Shown: piece after piece, positions 18,030 through 26,046 of the stretch | Layout: the number at the start of each line of letters is the position of its first letter | Position numbering within the stretch: position 1 is the first letter of the stretch | DNA from: Thermoplasmata archaeon | GTDB lineage: Archaea > Thermoplasmatota > Thermoplasmata > Lutacidiplasmatales > UBA184 | Reading direction: 5' to 3' | Assembly (NCBI GenBank): GCA_030038095.1 | Contig: JASHPK010000014.1 | Location: 1-48,246, forward strand | Length of the DNA: 48,246 nucleotides | Made by a program: the position numbers and the translations under genes | The notes under the pieces: generated by a model | What the model saw: only the letters and a program-made list of their open reading frames with translations | Databases searched by the model: none | Told to the model about the DNA's origin: nothing

Positions 18030-18740
18030 ATGTTCGCGCTCTACGTCCCCGCACTGCTCTTTGCCCTCCTCATCACGATCCTCGAGCTCACCGAGGTGGT
18101 CGCGCTCGTCTTCGCGCTCAGCGCGGATGTGGGCACGGTCCGTCACGGGGCCCTCGGAGCGGTCGGAGGGGTCGCGGTCGTCGGGGCCGTCGCCCTCGCC
18201 TTCGGCGCGGCGATCGTCGCCTTCCCGCACCTGTACCTCCTCTGGGCGTCGGCGGTCATACTCGCGGCGTTCGGAGTGTTTCTCTTCCGGAGCACGCTCC
18301 GTAGCTACCGACGCTCAGCGGCCCAGCGCGCCGGGACCGCCTCCGCTCCCGCCGGTCTTCGGGCGGTGCAGTTCGCGGGCGGATTCACGGTCGGTGCCAT
18401 CGAGACCACGGAAGTGGTCGTCGTACTCATCGCGCTCGCGGCCGCGGGGTACGGCTTCTCGGCGTTGATCGGCGCGGTCCTCGGGGGCCTCGCGCTCGTC
18501 GCCGCGACCGCGCTGGTGCACGAACAGATCCGAAGGATCAAGGTACCCTGGTTGAAGCTCGGGGCGACCTCGGTGATCTTCTCCTTCGCCGTGTTCTGGG
18601 CCGGTGAAGCCGCGGGGGTCACCTGGCCCGGCTCGGACCTGGTCCTCATTCCTTTCGCGATCGCGTTCGCGGCGGCGGTCCGAGGATCGATCGGCCTGAT
18701 CCAGCGCCACGATGCGGCGCAGGCCGCTCGCGCTCGCTAG
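18030..18740 (+). CDS. Two-repeat integral membrane protein, possible cation transporter
   Basis: 236 residues from ATG 18030, preceded by GAGG. At least six membrane helices. The two halves look related: each begins with an acidic motif inside a helix, ILELTEVVALVFAL near the N-terminus and GAIETTEVVVVLIAL after the central basic loop. Duplicated Glu-containing helices of this kind are seen in GDT1/UPF0016 and LysE-superfamily exporters, where the acidic pairs bind cations; the canonical ExGD(K/R) motif is absent here, so this is only a resemblance. A GTG at 18006 would lengthen it by 8 residues. It converges with the cyclase gene. Confidence 0.65.
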   Translation: MFALYVPALLFALLITILELTEVVALVFALSADVGTVRHGALGAVGGVAVVGAVALAFGAAIVAFPHLYLLWASAVILAAFGVFLFRSTLRSYRRSAAQRAGTASAPAGLRAVQFAGGFTVGAIETTEVVVVLIALAAAGYGFSALIGAVLGGLALVAATALVHEQIRRIKVPWLKLGATSVIFSFAVFWAGEAAGVTWPGSDLVLIPFAIAFAAAVRGSIGLIQRHDAAQAARAR

Positions 18741-18757
18741 CCCACGGGAAGCGTCCT

Positions 18758-18790
18758 GGGCCGTCCCCTTGAAAGGCCGCGGGACGGTCC
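18758..18790. terminator. Inverted repeat between convergent genes
   Basis: GGGCCGTCCC (18758-18767) and GGGACGGTCC (18781-18790) pair over 10 bp with one mismatch across a 13-nt loop, exactly in the 55-nt gap between the membrane protein and the cyclase stop. Confidence 0.4.
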
Positions 18791-18795
18791 GCCGC

Positions 18796-20721
18796 TCACG
18801 CGAGCTTCATCCGGCGCAGTATCGCCTGGAACCGAGGGTCACGACGCACCACCTCGAGGTCGGCATCGTACCGCCAAAGGCGCGCGGGGAACCGGCTCGC
18901 GCGTACCCCGATCTCCAGGCGATCGAAGCAGCGGTCGAGGTCGCCGAGCATGGCGTAGACCCGCGCGATCTGCGAATCCGGCCGCACGGCGTCCGGGAGC
19001 GACTCGAGGGGGCGGAGCAGCTCCCGAGCGGTCGCTCCGTCCCCCGTGAGGGCCGCGTACAGCGCTCGGCCCGCGATCAGCTCCGGTCGCCCGGGAAGGA
19101 GCTCCGCCAGCCGATCGCAGCACCGGCGGAACTCTTCGTAGTCGTGCTCCACGAAAGCGAGATCCGCCCTCCGGTCGAGATAGAGGAGTCCCTCGCCCTC
19201 CATCGCTCGCAGCCGCTCGAGCCGGTCCCGCGCGGGACCGATCCGGCCCAGCGAGAGCAGCAGCGTGATCTCCTCCGCGAGGACGAGGGAGGAGAGGGGA
19301 TCCAGCTGCTCGGCCAGCTCGAACTCCCGGAGCGCCTCGTCCGGTCGACCGAAATCGGAGAGGAGGTCGCCGTACCACTGGTGGGCCCACGCGTAGCTCG
19401 GGTTGAGCGCGATCGCGCGACGGAACTCGACCTCCGCCTCAGCGAACTGGTCGTCCATCAGCAGCCCGAACGCGAGCGACGTGTGGGCCTCGGCCAGGTT
19501 CGGGTCGAGCTCGAGCGCCCGCCGCGCGTGCTCGCGGCTCTTCGCCCGCCACTCTTCGAGCGGGAGATGGTAGTAGAGCTGGCCCAGGATCCCGTGCACG
19601 TCCGAGAGCCCCGCATGGGCGGCGGCGTTCCGTTCGTCGAGGGCGATCGCCCGCTCGAAGTGGCCGAGGGCGTCCCGCAGCGACGGCTCGGCGACGCCGT
19701 GGAGGTCCGCTCTTCCTCGAAGGTATTCGAGGTACGACTCCGAGCTGGGCGGGGCCCGTCGCTCGAGGCGCGCCTCCTCGCCCGGGACCAGCTGGACCCG
19801 GAGCGCTTCCGCGACGCGCTTCGCCATCTCGGACTGGAGGGCGAACACGTCGTCCAGCTGCCGGTCGTAGGTCTCGGCCCAGGCGTGTTCCTGGGACCTC
19901 GCCTCGATGAGCTGGGCCGTGATCCGCAGACGCGAGCCCGACTTGCGCACGCTTCCCTCGAGGACCCAGCCGACCCCGAGCTCCGCGGCGATCTGGGGGA
20001 TCGGCTTGGGGGAGGCCTTGTACGGCTCCACCGAGGTACGCGCGATCACCCGGAGACCGCCGATCTGAGAGAGCACGGTGATCACCTCCTCGGTCAGCCC
20101 GTCGCTGAAGTAGGCGTCGTGCGGATCCGGGCTGATGTTCGAGAAGGGAAGGACCGCGACGCGGTTGGGCTGGGGGGCACTGGGAGCGGGCGTGGGGGAA
20201 CCGACCTCGCCGACCCGGATCCGGTAGATCTCCACCGGGAGCTGCACCCCCTTGAGCGACCGGGCTTCCAGATGATCCACGGCGAACGGGACCTTGTTCC
20301 GGATCTGATCGTAGACCTGCTGCGAGATCGCGATCCCGCCGGGTTCCGCGGTCGGTTCGACCCGGGCCGCGAGGTTGACCGCGTCGCCGAGGATGTCGCT
20401 GCCCCGCTGCTCGACATCGCCGAGGTGGATCCCGATGCGCAGTTCGAGGCTGGGGTGCCGGGCCACCCGGTTTCGTTCCCGGACCCGTTCCTGGATCGCC
20501 ACGGCGCACTCCGTAGCCTCGAGGGCGCTCGAGAACTCGACGAGGTAGCCGTCCCCGGTCGACTTCACCAGTCGGCCATGATGGGACTCGAGGATGGGTC
20601 GCACGAGCTCGTCCTGCTCCCGGAGCAGCTCGAGGGTCCCCCGCTCGTCGGACTGCGTCCGGGCGGTGTACCCGACCATGTCCGTGAACATGATCGCGGA
20701 CAGTCGTCGGGAGGACGCCAC
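18796..20721 (-). CDS. Class III adenylate/guanylate cyclase with TolB-like and TPR domains
   Basis: 641 residues from GTG 20721. The cyclase domain (about residues 5-170) shows IMFTDMVGYTA (first metal Asp), LVKSTGDGYLVEF (second metal Asp, base-selecting Lys), IGIHLGDV, and ILGDAVNLAARVE (base-contacting Asp, catalytic Asn and Arg); it looks intact and adenylate-type. A TolB-like/FlgO segment follows (RVAVLPFSNISPDPHDAYFS, DGLTEEVITVLSQI), then TPR repeats to the end (e.g. SLRDALGHFERAIALDERNA). This layout is common in soil bacteria and rare in archaea, suggesting transfer. No membrane helix is seen. VASSRRLSAIMFTDM is the usual family N-terminus, and CTATTTCTA lies 28 nt upstream of the GTG. 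Confidence 0.88.
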   Translation of the reverse strand: MASSRRLSAIMFTDMVGYTARTQSDERGTLELLREQDELVRPILESHHGRLVKSTGDGYLVEFSSALEATECAVAIQERVRERNRVARHPSLELRIGIHLGDVEQRGSDILGDAVNLAARVEPTAEPGGIAISQQVYDQIRNKVPFAVDHLEARSLKGVQLPVEIYRIRVGEVGSPTPAPSAPQPNRVAVLPFSNISPDPHDAYFSDGLTEEVITVLSQIGGLRVIARTSVEPYKASPKPIPQIAAELGVGWVLEGSVRKSGSRLRITAQLIEARSQEHAWAETYDRQLDDVFALQSEMAKRVAEALRVQLVPGEEARLERRAPPSSESYLEYLRGRADLHGVAEPSLRDALGHFERAIALDERNAAAHAGLSDVHGILGQLYYHLPLEEWRAKSREHARRALELDPNLAEAHTSLAFGLLMDDQFAEAEVEFRRAIALNPSYAWAHQWYGDLLSDFGRPDEALREFELAEQLDPLSSLVLAEEITLLLSLGRIGPARDRLERLRAMEGEGLLYLDRRADLAFVEHDYEEFRRCCDRLAELLPGRPELIAGRALYAALTGDGATARELLRPLESLPDAVRPDSQIARVYAMLGDLDRCFDRLEIGVRASRFPARLWRYDADLEVVRRDPRFQAILRRMKLA

Positions 20722-20744
20722 GGCCCCGGCGGAAGCGTCCGGCG

Positions 20745-20753
20745 TAGAAATAG
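20745..20753 (-). promoter_or_regulatory. TATA-like box of cyclase gene
   Basis: Minus strand CTATTTCTA centred 28 nt before GTG 20721. It fits the leaderless pattern seen at other genes here. Confidence 0.4.
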
Positions 20754-20817
20754 GGAGCCCAGCGCCCCCGGCGCGGTGTCCCTCCTTGAGGCCGAACGGC
20801 CCTCGATCGGTGGGTCC

Positions 20818-20826
20818 CCTTAAAGA
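20818..20826 (+). promoter_or_regulatory. TATA-like box of zinc-ribbon gene
   Basis: CCTTAAAGA lies about 34 nt before ATG 20857. The start codon also has GGAGGG just upstream, so this mRNA would carry a short leader with a ribosome binding site. Confidence 0.4.
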
Positions 20827-20856
20827 GCGGGCGATGTTCGACGGGCGGGAGGGTCC

Positions 20857-21549
20857 ATGCCGAGATCGTGCCCGGACTGCGGAGCGGCCATCGAACTGGC
20901 CGAACAGCCGACCGTCCTCTTGACGGGTAACTGCTCGAGCTGCGGGAAGGCGGTCACGGTGGTCGCCGGGGCACAGGTAACCCCCGGAACGGCCGGATCT
21001 CCCCCCGGGGGCGAGGAAGGGGGGTCCGAGCGCCCGACGGCTCGGGGTGCCGGCCCGGAATGCCCCCAATGCGGCGGGCCGCTCTCCGTGGAACTGGAGG
21101 GTCGCCGACTCACTCTCAGCTGCGACAGCTGCGACACGACCCTCGAGTTCTCCCAGCGGGGAGCTCCGGACGGCTCCGAGGAGCGCTCGGTCGGCCGAGG
21201 GTTCGACCGCGGTCGGGGAGGCGAGGGTCCCGCCGGCCCTCGAAGGCCGACCTCCCGGCCCTGTCGCCAATGCGGCGCGCCCCTCCGCTTCTTCACGGAC
21301 GAGAACGGGCTGCTCACCGGCGAGTGCGATTCGTGTGGGAACCGGTTCACCCTGCCTCCGAGACGGGAACCCCGCGGGGGCGACCGATTCGACCGCCCCC
21401 CGCCGAAGGGAAGGCCGAGGAAGGAGTTCGGCGGCGCCCGGGGGTACCGCTACGGCGGCGGCGCTCGTCGCACGGACCGACGGCCCTACGCGTCACGCGA
21501 TTCGGACTCGGGCGACGAGCGGCCCCGCCGACGACCGCGTCGCGACTAG
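20857..21549 (+). CDS. Triple zinc-ribbon protein with Arg/Gly-rich tail
   Basis: 230 residues from ATG 20857 with GGAGGG at 20848-20853. Three Cys4 zinc ribbons are visible: CPDCGAA...NCSSCGKA, CPQCGGP...SCDSCDTT and CRQCGAP...ECDSCGNR. A low-complexity Arg/Gly/Asp-rich C-terminus (from about residue 165) contains RG and RRPRRD patches. Such tails commonly bind nucleic acid. The combination suggests an RNA- or DNA-binding protein, but the target is unknown. It diverges from the cyclase gene with about 135 nt between starts. Confidence 0.75.
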   Translation: MPRSCPDCGAAIELAEQPTVLLTGNCSSCGKAVTVVAGAQVTPGTAGSPPGGEEGGSERPTARGAGPECPQCGGPLSVELEGRRLTLSCDSCDTTLEFSQRGAPDGSEERSVGRGFDRGRGGEGPAGPRRPTSRPCRQCGAPLRFFTDENGLLTGECDSCGNRFTLPPRREPRGGDRFDRPPPKGRPRKEFGGARGYRYGGGARRTDRRPYASRDSDSGDERPRRRPRRD

Positions 21550-21576
21550 GGCGGACGCGATCGGACGGCACGGAGC

Positions 21577-21595
21577 CCGTGGGGCTCCCCCACGG
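21577..21595. terminator. Perfect hairpin between convergent genes
   Basis: CCGTGGGG, loop CTC, CCCCACGG: eight perfect base pairs in the 103-nt gap between the zinc-ribbon gene and the acetate transporter gene. No T tract follows on either strand. Confidence 0.5.
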
Positions 21596-21652
21596 ATGGC
21601 GGCCACAGGAAGAGGAAGGGAAGGGGTTGGACGCGGGGAGGTCCCTGCCGAC

Positions 21653-22342
21653 CTAGACCGGCAGAAGCTTCCGGCCGTAGTTCCAGTTCGTCAGGTCCGC
21701 CATCGCGACGTACCAGGCGAGGGCGCCCGTCAGGATGATCTCCCCGCCGACCGCCCAGGACTCGCCGTCCGAGATCGTGGCCCCGCCACCCATCTGGAAG
21801 AACTTGATGACGAGCAGGATGAAGGCGACGAACAGCAGCAGGAAGACCCCCGTGATCCCCCAGCCGTGCTTCGGAGCGTTGATCAGGAACGCGAAGGTGA
21901 ACATCATCCAGACGAACGCGAACCCGGCGACCCCGAAGAACACGGCCGTGCCCTGGCTGAGACCTCCCGCCACGAACGGCTGGTTCAGCATCAGCGTGAA
22001 CGCGATCCAGAAGGAACCGTAGCCGATGAACGCGGAGCCCGCGAACATGTTCCCCTTGCGCAAGGCGATGAGGCCCGCTGCGAACTGAGCCGCGCCACCG
22101 AAGGATATCGCCATCCCGTACACGGTCCAGTTCGAGCTCAGTCCCGACACCACCGGAGAGAGGCCGAACCCGACCCCGTATGGATAGGGCAGGTTGGAGA
22201 GCCCGGCCAACATCGTGGTCAAGGCGAAGCCCATCAACCCCACGGTGGCGGGGCTCGCCCACCACTCGGGCTTCTCCTCCACTCTCGGCGGAGCCTCTTG
22301 CATCCCCTTAGCCGTTTCCATCGTCTCACTGGACGCTGGCAT
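21653..22342 (-). CDS. satP: GPR1/FUN34/YaaH-family acetate transporter
   Basis: 229 residues from ATG 22342. After a hydrophilic N-terminus (to about residue 30) come six membrane helices. Family signs are WWASPATVGLMGFALTTMLA, the SNLPYPYGVG motif, GGAAQFAAGLIALRKGNMFA and GSFWIAFTLML. Members carry acetate and related short acids with protons. Acetyl-CoA synthetase lies about 9 kb downstream, supporting acetate use. A GTG at 22357 would add five residues, but the TATA box is centred 28 nt before ATG 22342, placing the transcription start downstream of the GTG; I therefore choose the ATG. Confidence 0.88.
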   Translation of the reverse strand: MPASSETMETAKGMQEAPPRVEEKPEWWASPATVGLMGFALTTMLAGLSNLPYPYGVGFGLSPVVSGLSSNWTVYGMAISFGGAAQFAAGLIALRKGNMFAGSAFIGYGSFWIAFTLMLNQPFVAGGLSQGTAVFFGVAGFAFVWMMFTFAFLINAPKHGWGITGVFLLLFVAFILLVIKFFQMGGGATISDGESWAVGGEIILTGALAWYVAMADLTNWNYGRKLLPV

Positions 22343-22364
22343 GGTATGGTGGTCCACGGTGTCC

Positions 22365-22375
22365 TAGTAATTAAA
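22365..22375 (-). promoter_or_regulatory. TATA box of acetate transporter gene
   Basis: Minus strand TTTAATTACTA centred about 28 nt before ATG 22342. A strong AT island implying leaderless transcription. Confidence 0.6.
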
Positions 22376-22496
22376 TCTCCTTTTCGTGACGTAAAACCCG
22401 TATTCGTGCGGGGTCCTTCGAAACCCAACGAAGGGCAGGACCCGCGAGGCTACCGGATACTGTTATGGGTCGGGCGGACTCCCCGCACTCGCGACC

Positions 22497-22772
22497 ATGG
22501 AAGACCGTGGGGAGCTCGCCCGGATCGAGTTCGGGAAGACTCGCGTCGTTCTCACCCGCGATCTCTCCGTGATGAATCCGAACCTCGTCCCGGGCTCGAA
22601 GGGGCTGGTCATCGGGAAGCTCGCCAACTACACCCTCAAGGTCGCGTTCCCCCGGGTGACCGTCGGCGTGAACTGGAAGGACTGCGACATCGTCACGGGG
22701 GAGACCGGGATGCCTACCGACGCGGACCAGCCGAAGGTGATTCCGCGTCCCCGGCATATGGGCGAAGAGTAG
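22497..22772 (+). CDS. Small conserved-looking protein, unknown function
   Basis: 91 residues. The pattern is beta-rich: IEFGKTRVVLTRDLSVMNPN, then GSKGLVIGKLANYTLKVAF and VTVGVNWKDCDIVTGE, resembling a compact SH3-like or OB-like barrel, with a polar tail. No zinc site, membrane helix or signal. ATG 22497 is preceded about 32 nt upstream by TGTTATGG, a possible weak TATA element. It stands alone, diverging from the acetate transporter and converging on the HAD gene 17 nt away. Good codon structure, but I cannot name the family. Confidence 0.65.
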   Translation: MEDRGELARIEFGKTRVVLTRDLSVMNPNLVPGSKGLVIGKLANYTLKVAFPRVTVGVNWKDCDIVTGETGMPTDADQPKVIPRPRHMGEE

Positions 22773-22789
22773 CGCCTCCCCACGGAGTT

Positions 22790-23572
22790 TCAAGCTGGAC
22801 GGGGCGGGACGAGTTCTCGGACGATTGTCCCGATCTCGGCGAGGTGCGTCACCTCGCGGTCCGCGGGGGGGATCTTTCGCGCCGAAGAGGCGAAGAGCGA
22901 GCGGTACCGCTCCCCGTACTCTTGGAGCCCGGCGAAGAGGATCCGTCCTCGGTATCCCGCGCGAAGCGCCCCCTCGATGTCCGACCAACCGTCGCCCACG
23001 TGAACGGCCCGATCCGGGGTCGCGTCGATCGCCGAGAGCGCGAGGAGGAAGATCCGGGGATCGGGCTTCGACCAAGGCTGCTCGTCGCTGAACACGTACC
23101 GCTCGATGTACGGATCGAATCCCATCGACCGGAGCGCCGGTCGCAGGAACGCCCCCGGCTCCCCGATGGTGTTCGAGATCACCGCGATCCGGTACCCGTC
23201 CTCTCGGAGGCCCCGGAGCAGCTCGAAAGCCCCTGGGGCCCGCCGGAAATCGAGACGTTCCACCTCGGCCCGAAGCTCCTGGAAGTAGCGCGCCTCATCG
23301 ATCGAGCGACCGGCCGCGTGGGCGGCCCGCTCGATCTGCGCGGCGGGGGTGACCGTCCGGCCGTCCGCGGCCGCCTCCACCGCGTCCGCGTACTCCTGCT
23401 CGAAGATCCGGGCGAGCGCGTCGGGCTCGAGCGCTCGCGCGCCGGCGCGGAGGGTGCCGCGAGCCAGCGACCCGGCGGCGATCCGCACCTGGTTCGCCAT
23501 GTACCGCTCCTCGTCCTCGGGGGTGACGTAGACGAGGGTGTGCCAGAGGTCGAGGGTCACCGCGGCGGACAA
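22790..23572 (-). CDS. HAD-superfamily hydrolase
   Basis: 260 residues from TTG 23572. Motif I is LDLWHTLV, with the nucleophile Asp present but Trp in place of the usual second Asp; motif II is VISNT; Lys is in QPWSKPDP; motif III/IV is VHVGDGWSDIEGALRAG. A helical cap lies between about residues 20 and 110. Without the second Asp of DxD this resembles the haloacid-dehalogenase-like or FDLWGTL subgroup, so phosphatase activity should not be assumed. TATA-like GCTATAC lies about 28 nt before the TTG; GTG 23560 is an in-frame alternative start. It diverges from purT. Confidence 0.82.
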   Translation of the reverse strand: MSAAVTLDLWHTLVYVTPEDEERYMANQVRIAAGSLARGTLRAGARALEPDALARIFEQEYADAVEAAADGRTVTPAAQIERAAHAAGRSIDEARYFQELRAEVERLDFRRAPGAFELLRGLREDGYRIAVISNTIGEPGAFLRPALRSMGFDPYIERYVFSDEQPWSKPDPRIFLLALSAIDATPDRAVHVGDGWSDIEGALRAGYRGRILFAGLQEYGERYRSLFASSARKIPPADREVTHLAEIGTIVRELVPPRPA

Positions 23573-23679
23573 CGGCCGGGGACCTTCGGGGCTCGCGTAT
23601 AGCTCCGTCGCCCCGATCGGGGGTCGGGAGGCGGATCGCGGCCACGACGGTTATGGGAGGGACGACCGTGCGGCCCTCG

Positions 23680-24945
23680 ATGACGGCCTCCCAGACCTCG
23701 GGGGTTCCCTTTCGGGACCGGATCGGGACCCCGCTCGTCGGGAATGCTCCCCGCGTGATGCTCCTCGGGAGCGGGGAGCTGGGTCGCGAGATCGCGATCG
23801 AGGCGATGCGCCTCGGCGCTGAGGTGATCGCGGTGGACCGGTACGCGAACGCCCCCGCGATGCAGGTCGCGCACCGGCATCACGTCCTCGCGATGACGGA
23901 CGCCGCGGCCCTGCGCCAGCTCGTCCATCGCGAGCAGCCGGATGTCCTGGTCCCCGAGATCGAGCAGATCGCGACCGACGAGCTCGTCCGCCTCGAGGAG
24001 GAAGGCTGGACCGTCATCCCCCGAGCCGAAGCGACCCGGACGACGATGGACCGCGAGCGCATCCGCCGGCTGGCGGCGGAGCGGGCGAAGGTGAGGACGA
24101 GCCGGTTCGCCTTCGTCGACGACGTGAACTCGGCCCAGCGCGCCGCCCGCGAGATCGGATTTCCTTGCCTGTTCAAGGCTATGATGTCGAGCTCGGGTCA
24201 CGGGATGACGCTCGTCCGAGACCCGGAGGGGGTCGTCGCCGCGTACGCCGAGGCGAGCGAGCACGGTCGCGTCCCCAGCCCTCGCGTGATGCTCGAAGAG
24301 TTCATCCCGTTCGACCGGGAGGTCACGATGCTGACCCTCCGGCACTACGGACCCCGCGGGGAGGTCGCGACGACCGTCATGGCCCCGGTCGCCCACGCAC
24401 GTCCCGGCACCCTGTACCACGAGAGCTGGCAGCCCGAACCGTTCCCCGAGGAGGTGGAGGCGGCCCTCCGGTCGACCGCGACCGCGGTGACCGACCAGCT
24501 GGGAGGCTGGGGGATCTTCGGCGTGGAGTGCTTCGTGCGGGGCACGACCGTCTACTTCAGCGAGGTCTCTCCCCGGCCGCACGACACGGGGCTCGTGACG
24601 CTGGGCAGTCAGTGGAACAGCGAGTTCGCGCTGCACGCCCGGGCGATCCTCGGCCTGCCCTATTCCGGCCCCGAGCCGACGGTGCCCGCGGCCGCGCACG
24701 TGATCCTCGGTTCGGAGGCGGGCTGGTCGCCCTCCTTCGGGGGCCTGTCGACCGCGCTCGCGGTTCCCGGGGTCCGGGTCTTCCTGTTCGGCAAGCCCGA
24801 GGCCTACCGGGACCGGCGACTCGGGGTGGCCGTGGCGCGTGCCGAATCGACGAGCGTGGCCCGGTCGCTTGCCGAGGCGGCGGCCCACCGGATCGAGGCG
24901 GAGCTGCGGATCGACTCGCCGAAGGCGCCCGGGCCTCACGCATGA
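23680..24945 (+). CDS. purT: Formate-dependent GAR transformylase PurT
   Basis: 421 residues. It converts glycinamide ribonucleotide, formate and ATP to formyl-GAR in purine synthesis. ATP-grasp protein with strong PurT landmarks: RVMLLGSGELGREIAIEAMR, VIAVDRYANAPAMQVAHR, VPEIEQIATDELVRLEEEGW, MMSSSGHGMTLV (His where E. coli has Lys), YHESWQP, GWGIFGVECFV, SEVSPRPHDTGLVTL and RLFGKPE-like VFLFGKPEAYRDRRLGVA. In-frame starts also exist at ATG 23653 and GTG 23668, the latter after GGGAGG. I chose ATG 23680 because a TATA-like GTTATGG lies 27 nt upstream and because homology begins just after it. No other purine genes are nearby. Confidence 0.93.
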   Translation: MTASQTSGVPFRDRIGTPLVGNAPRVMLLGSGELGREIAIEAMRLGAEVIAVDRYANAPAMQVAHRHHVLAMTDAAALRQLVHREQPDVLVPEIEQIATDELVRLEEEGWTVIPRAEATRTTMDRERIRRLAAERAKVRTSRFAFVDDVNSAQRAAREIGFPCLFKAMMSSSGHGMTLVRDPEGVVAAYAEASEHGRVPSPRVMLEEFIPFDREVTMLTLRHYGPRGEVATTVMAPVAHARPGTLYHESWQPEPFPEEVEAALRSTATAVTDQLGGWGIFGVECFVRGTTVYFSEVSPRPHDTGLVTLGSQWNSEFALHARAILGLPYSGPEPTVPAAAHVILGSEAGWSPSFGGLSTALAVPGVRVFLFGKPEAYRDRRLGVAVARAESTSVARSLAEAAAHRIEAELRIDSPKAPGPHA

Positions 24946-25014
24946 CCGACCGAAACGCCCGGTCCGGATACCCGAATCCTCGCGAAACGCCGTCCGTCCC
25001 CGGTTGAGGGAGCG

Positions 25015-25992
25015 ATGGGCTCGGAGCTGCCTCGCCTGCTCGTCGCCTTGCGGAGCCGCCCCGAGATCGCCCCGGCCGTCGCCCGGGCGCTCCCCGGCAT
25101 CCCCTGGCGGTACGTCGCGGACGCTCCTCCCGAGGTTCGAACCGCCGTCGAGGCCCTCCTCGTGGGTTCGCTCGAACGGGAGTTCCCCGATTTCGACGCG
25201 AAGACGACGCCGCGGCTCGCCTTCGTGCAGCGGGTCTACACGGGCCTCGACGGATTTCCCTTCGGGCTCTTTCCCACGACCGTCCGGGTGGCGGGGAACG
25301 TCGGCGCGTTCGCCCCGACGGTCGCCGACCACGCCTTGGCCCTCGCTCTCGCCGCGGCCCGACAGGTCGTCGCCGTGCAGCCGATGGTCGCCGAGGGGCG
25401 ACTGCGTCCGGCGCCCGAGGGTCGTCCCTTCGAGGGGTCGACGGCCCTCATCCTCGGCTACGGGGAGATCGGCCGTGCCATCGCGCGGCGCCTGAGCGGG
25501 TTTGACGTGCAGGTGCTCGGGCTCAACCGGTCCGGTCGGATGGCTCCCGGGGTCGTCGCGATGTACCCGGCGGACCGGCTCGCGGAGGCCCTCGGGGTCG
25601 CGGACCTCGTCTTCGATGTCCGTCCCCTGACCCGGAAGACCCGCGGCTCGATCGGCGCCTCCGAGCTCGCGCGCATGCGCCCGAAGGCGATCTACGTGAA
25701 CGTCGGACGGGCCGCGACGATCGATGAGGCGGCGCTCTTCCGGCATCTCGAGGGCCACCCGGAGTTCCGGGCGGGGCTCGATCCTTGGTGGGTCGAGCGG
25801 TTCCGGGACGGGACGTTCGAGACCCGGTTCCCCTTCGCGAGGCTCCCCAACTTCGTGGGGACTCCGCATTCCGCGGGGTTCTCCCGGGGCACGGAGGACC
25901 GGGCGCTCGCGATGGCCCTCGACAACCTCGCTCGGTATTTCCGCCACGGGAAGCCCCTCTACGTGGCCGATCGGAGCGAGTACGAGGGCTAG
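25015..25992 (+). CDS. D-2-hydroxyacid dehydrogenase family protein
   Basis: 325 residues from ATG 25015 with GAGGGAG just upstream. The Rossmann region has ALILGYGEIGRAIARRL, the Arg-containing FDVRPLTRKTRGSIG, AIYVNVGRAATIDEAAL and FVGTPHSAGFSRG with the catalytic His. The N-terminal substrate domain is short and atypical. The family reduces 2-oxoacids or oxidises D-2-hydroxyacids with NAD(P); the substrate cannot be told. It follows purT by 69 nt on the same strand and could be cotranscribed, though it has its own ribosome binding site. Confidence 0.85.
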   Translation: MGSELPRLLVALRSRPEIAPAVARALPGIPWRYVADAPPEVRTAVEALLVGSLEREFPDFDAKTTPRLAFVQRVYTGLDGFPFGLFPTTVRVAGNVGAFAPTVADHALALALAAARQVVAVQPMVAEGRLRPAPEGRPFEGSTALILGYGEIGRAIARRLSGFDVQVLGLNRSGRMAPGVVAMYPADRLAEALGVADLVFDVRPLTRKTRGSIGASELARMRPKAIYVNVGRAATIDEAALFRHLEGHPEFRAGLDPWWVERFRDGTFETRFPFARLPNFVGTPHSAGFSRGTEDRALAMALDNLARYFRHGKPLYVADRSEYEG

Positions 25993-25994
25993 TG

Positions 25995-26018
25995 CCTCCC
26001 GCGCGAAAGCGCCGGAGG
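25995..26018. terminator. GAAA-tetraloop hairpin between convergent genes
   Basis: CCTCC-C-GCGC, loop GAAA, GCGC-C-GGAGG: nine base pairs with one C-C mismatch closed by a stable GNRA loop, three nt after the dehydrogenase stop and before the coiled-coil gene stop. Confidence 0.5.
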
Positions 26019-26046
26019 GGCCAAGTCGGCGAACCGAGCGAGGCGT

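Noticed and set aside
17148-18230. 360-codon minus frame over the hypothetical protein and the membrane protein
   Set aside because: Charged low-complexity shadow; the plus-strand frames show strand/helix patterns and membrane helices.
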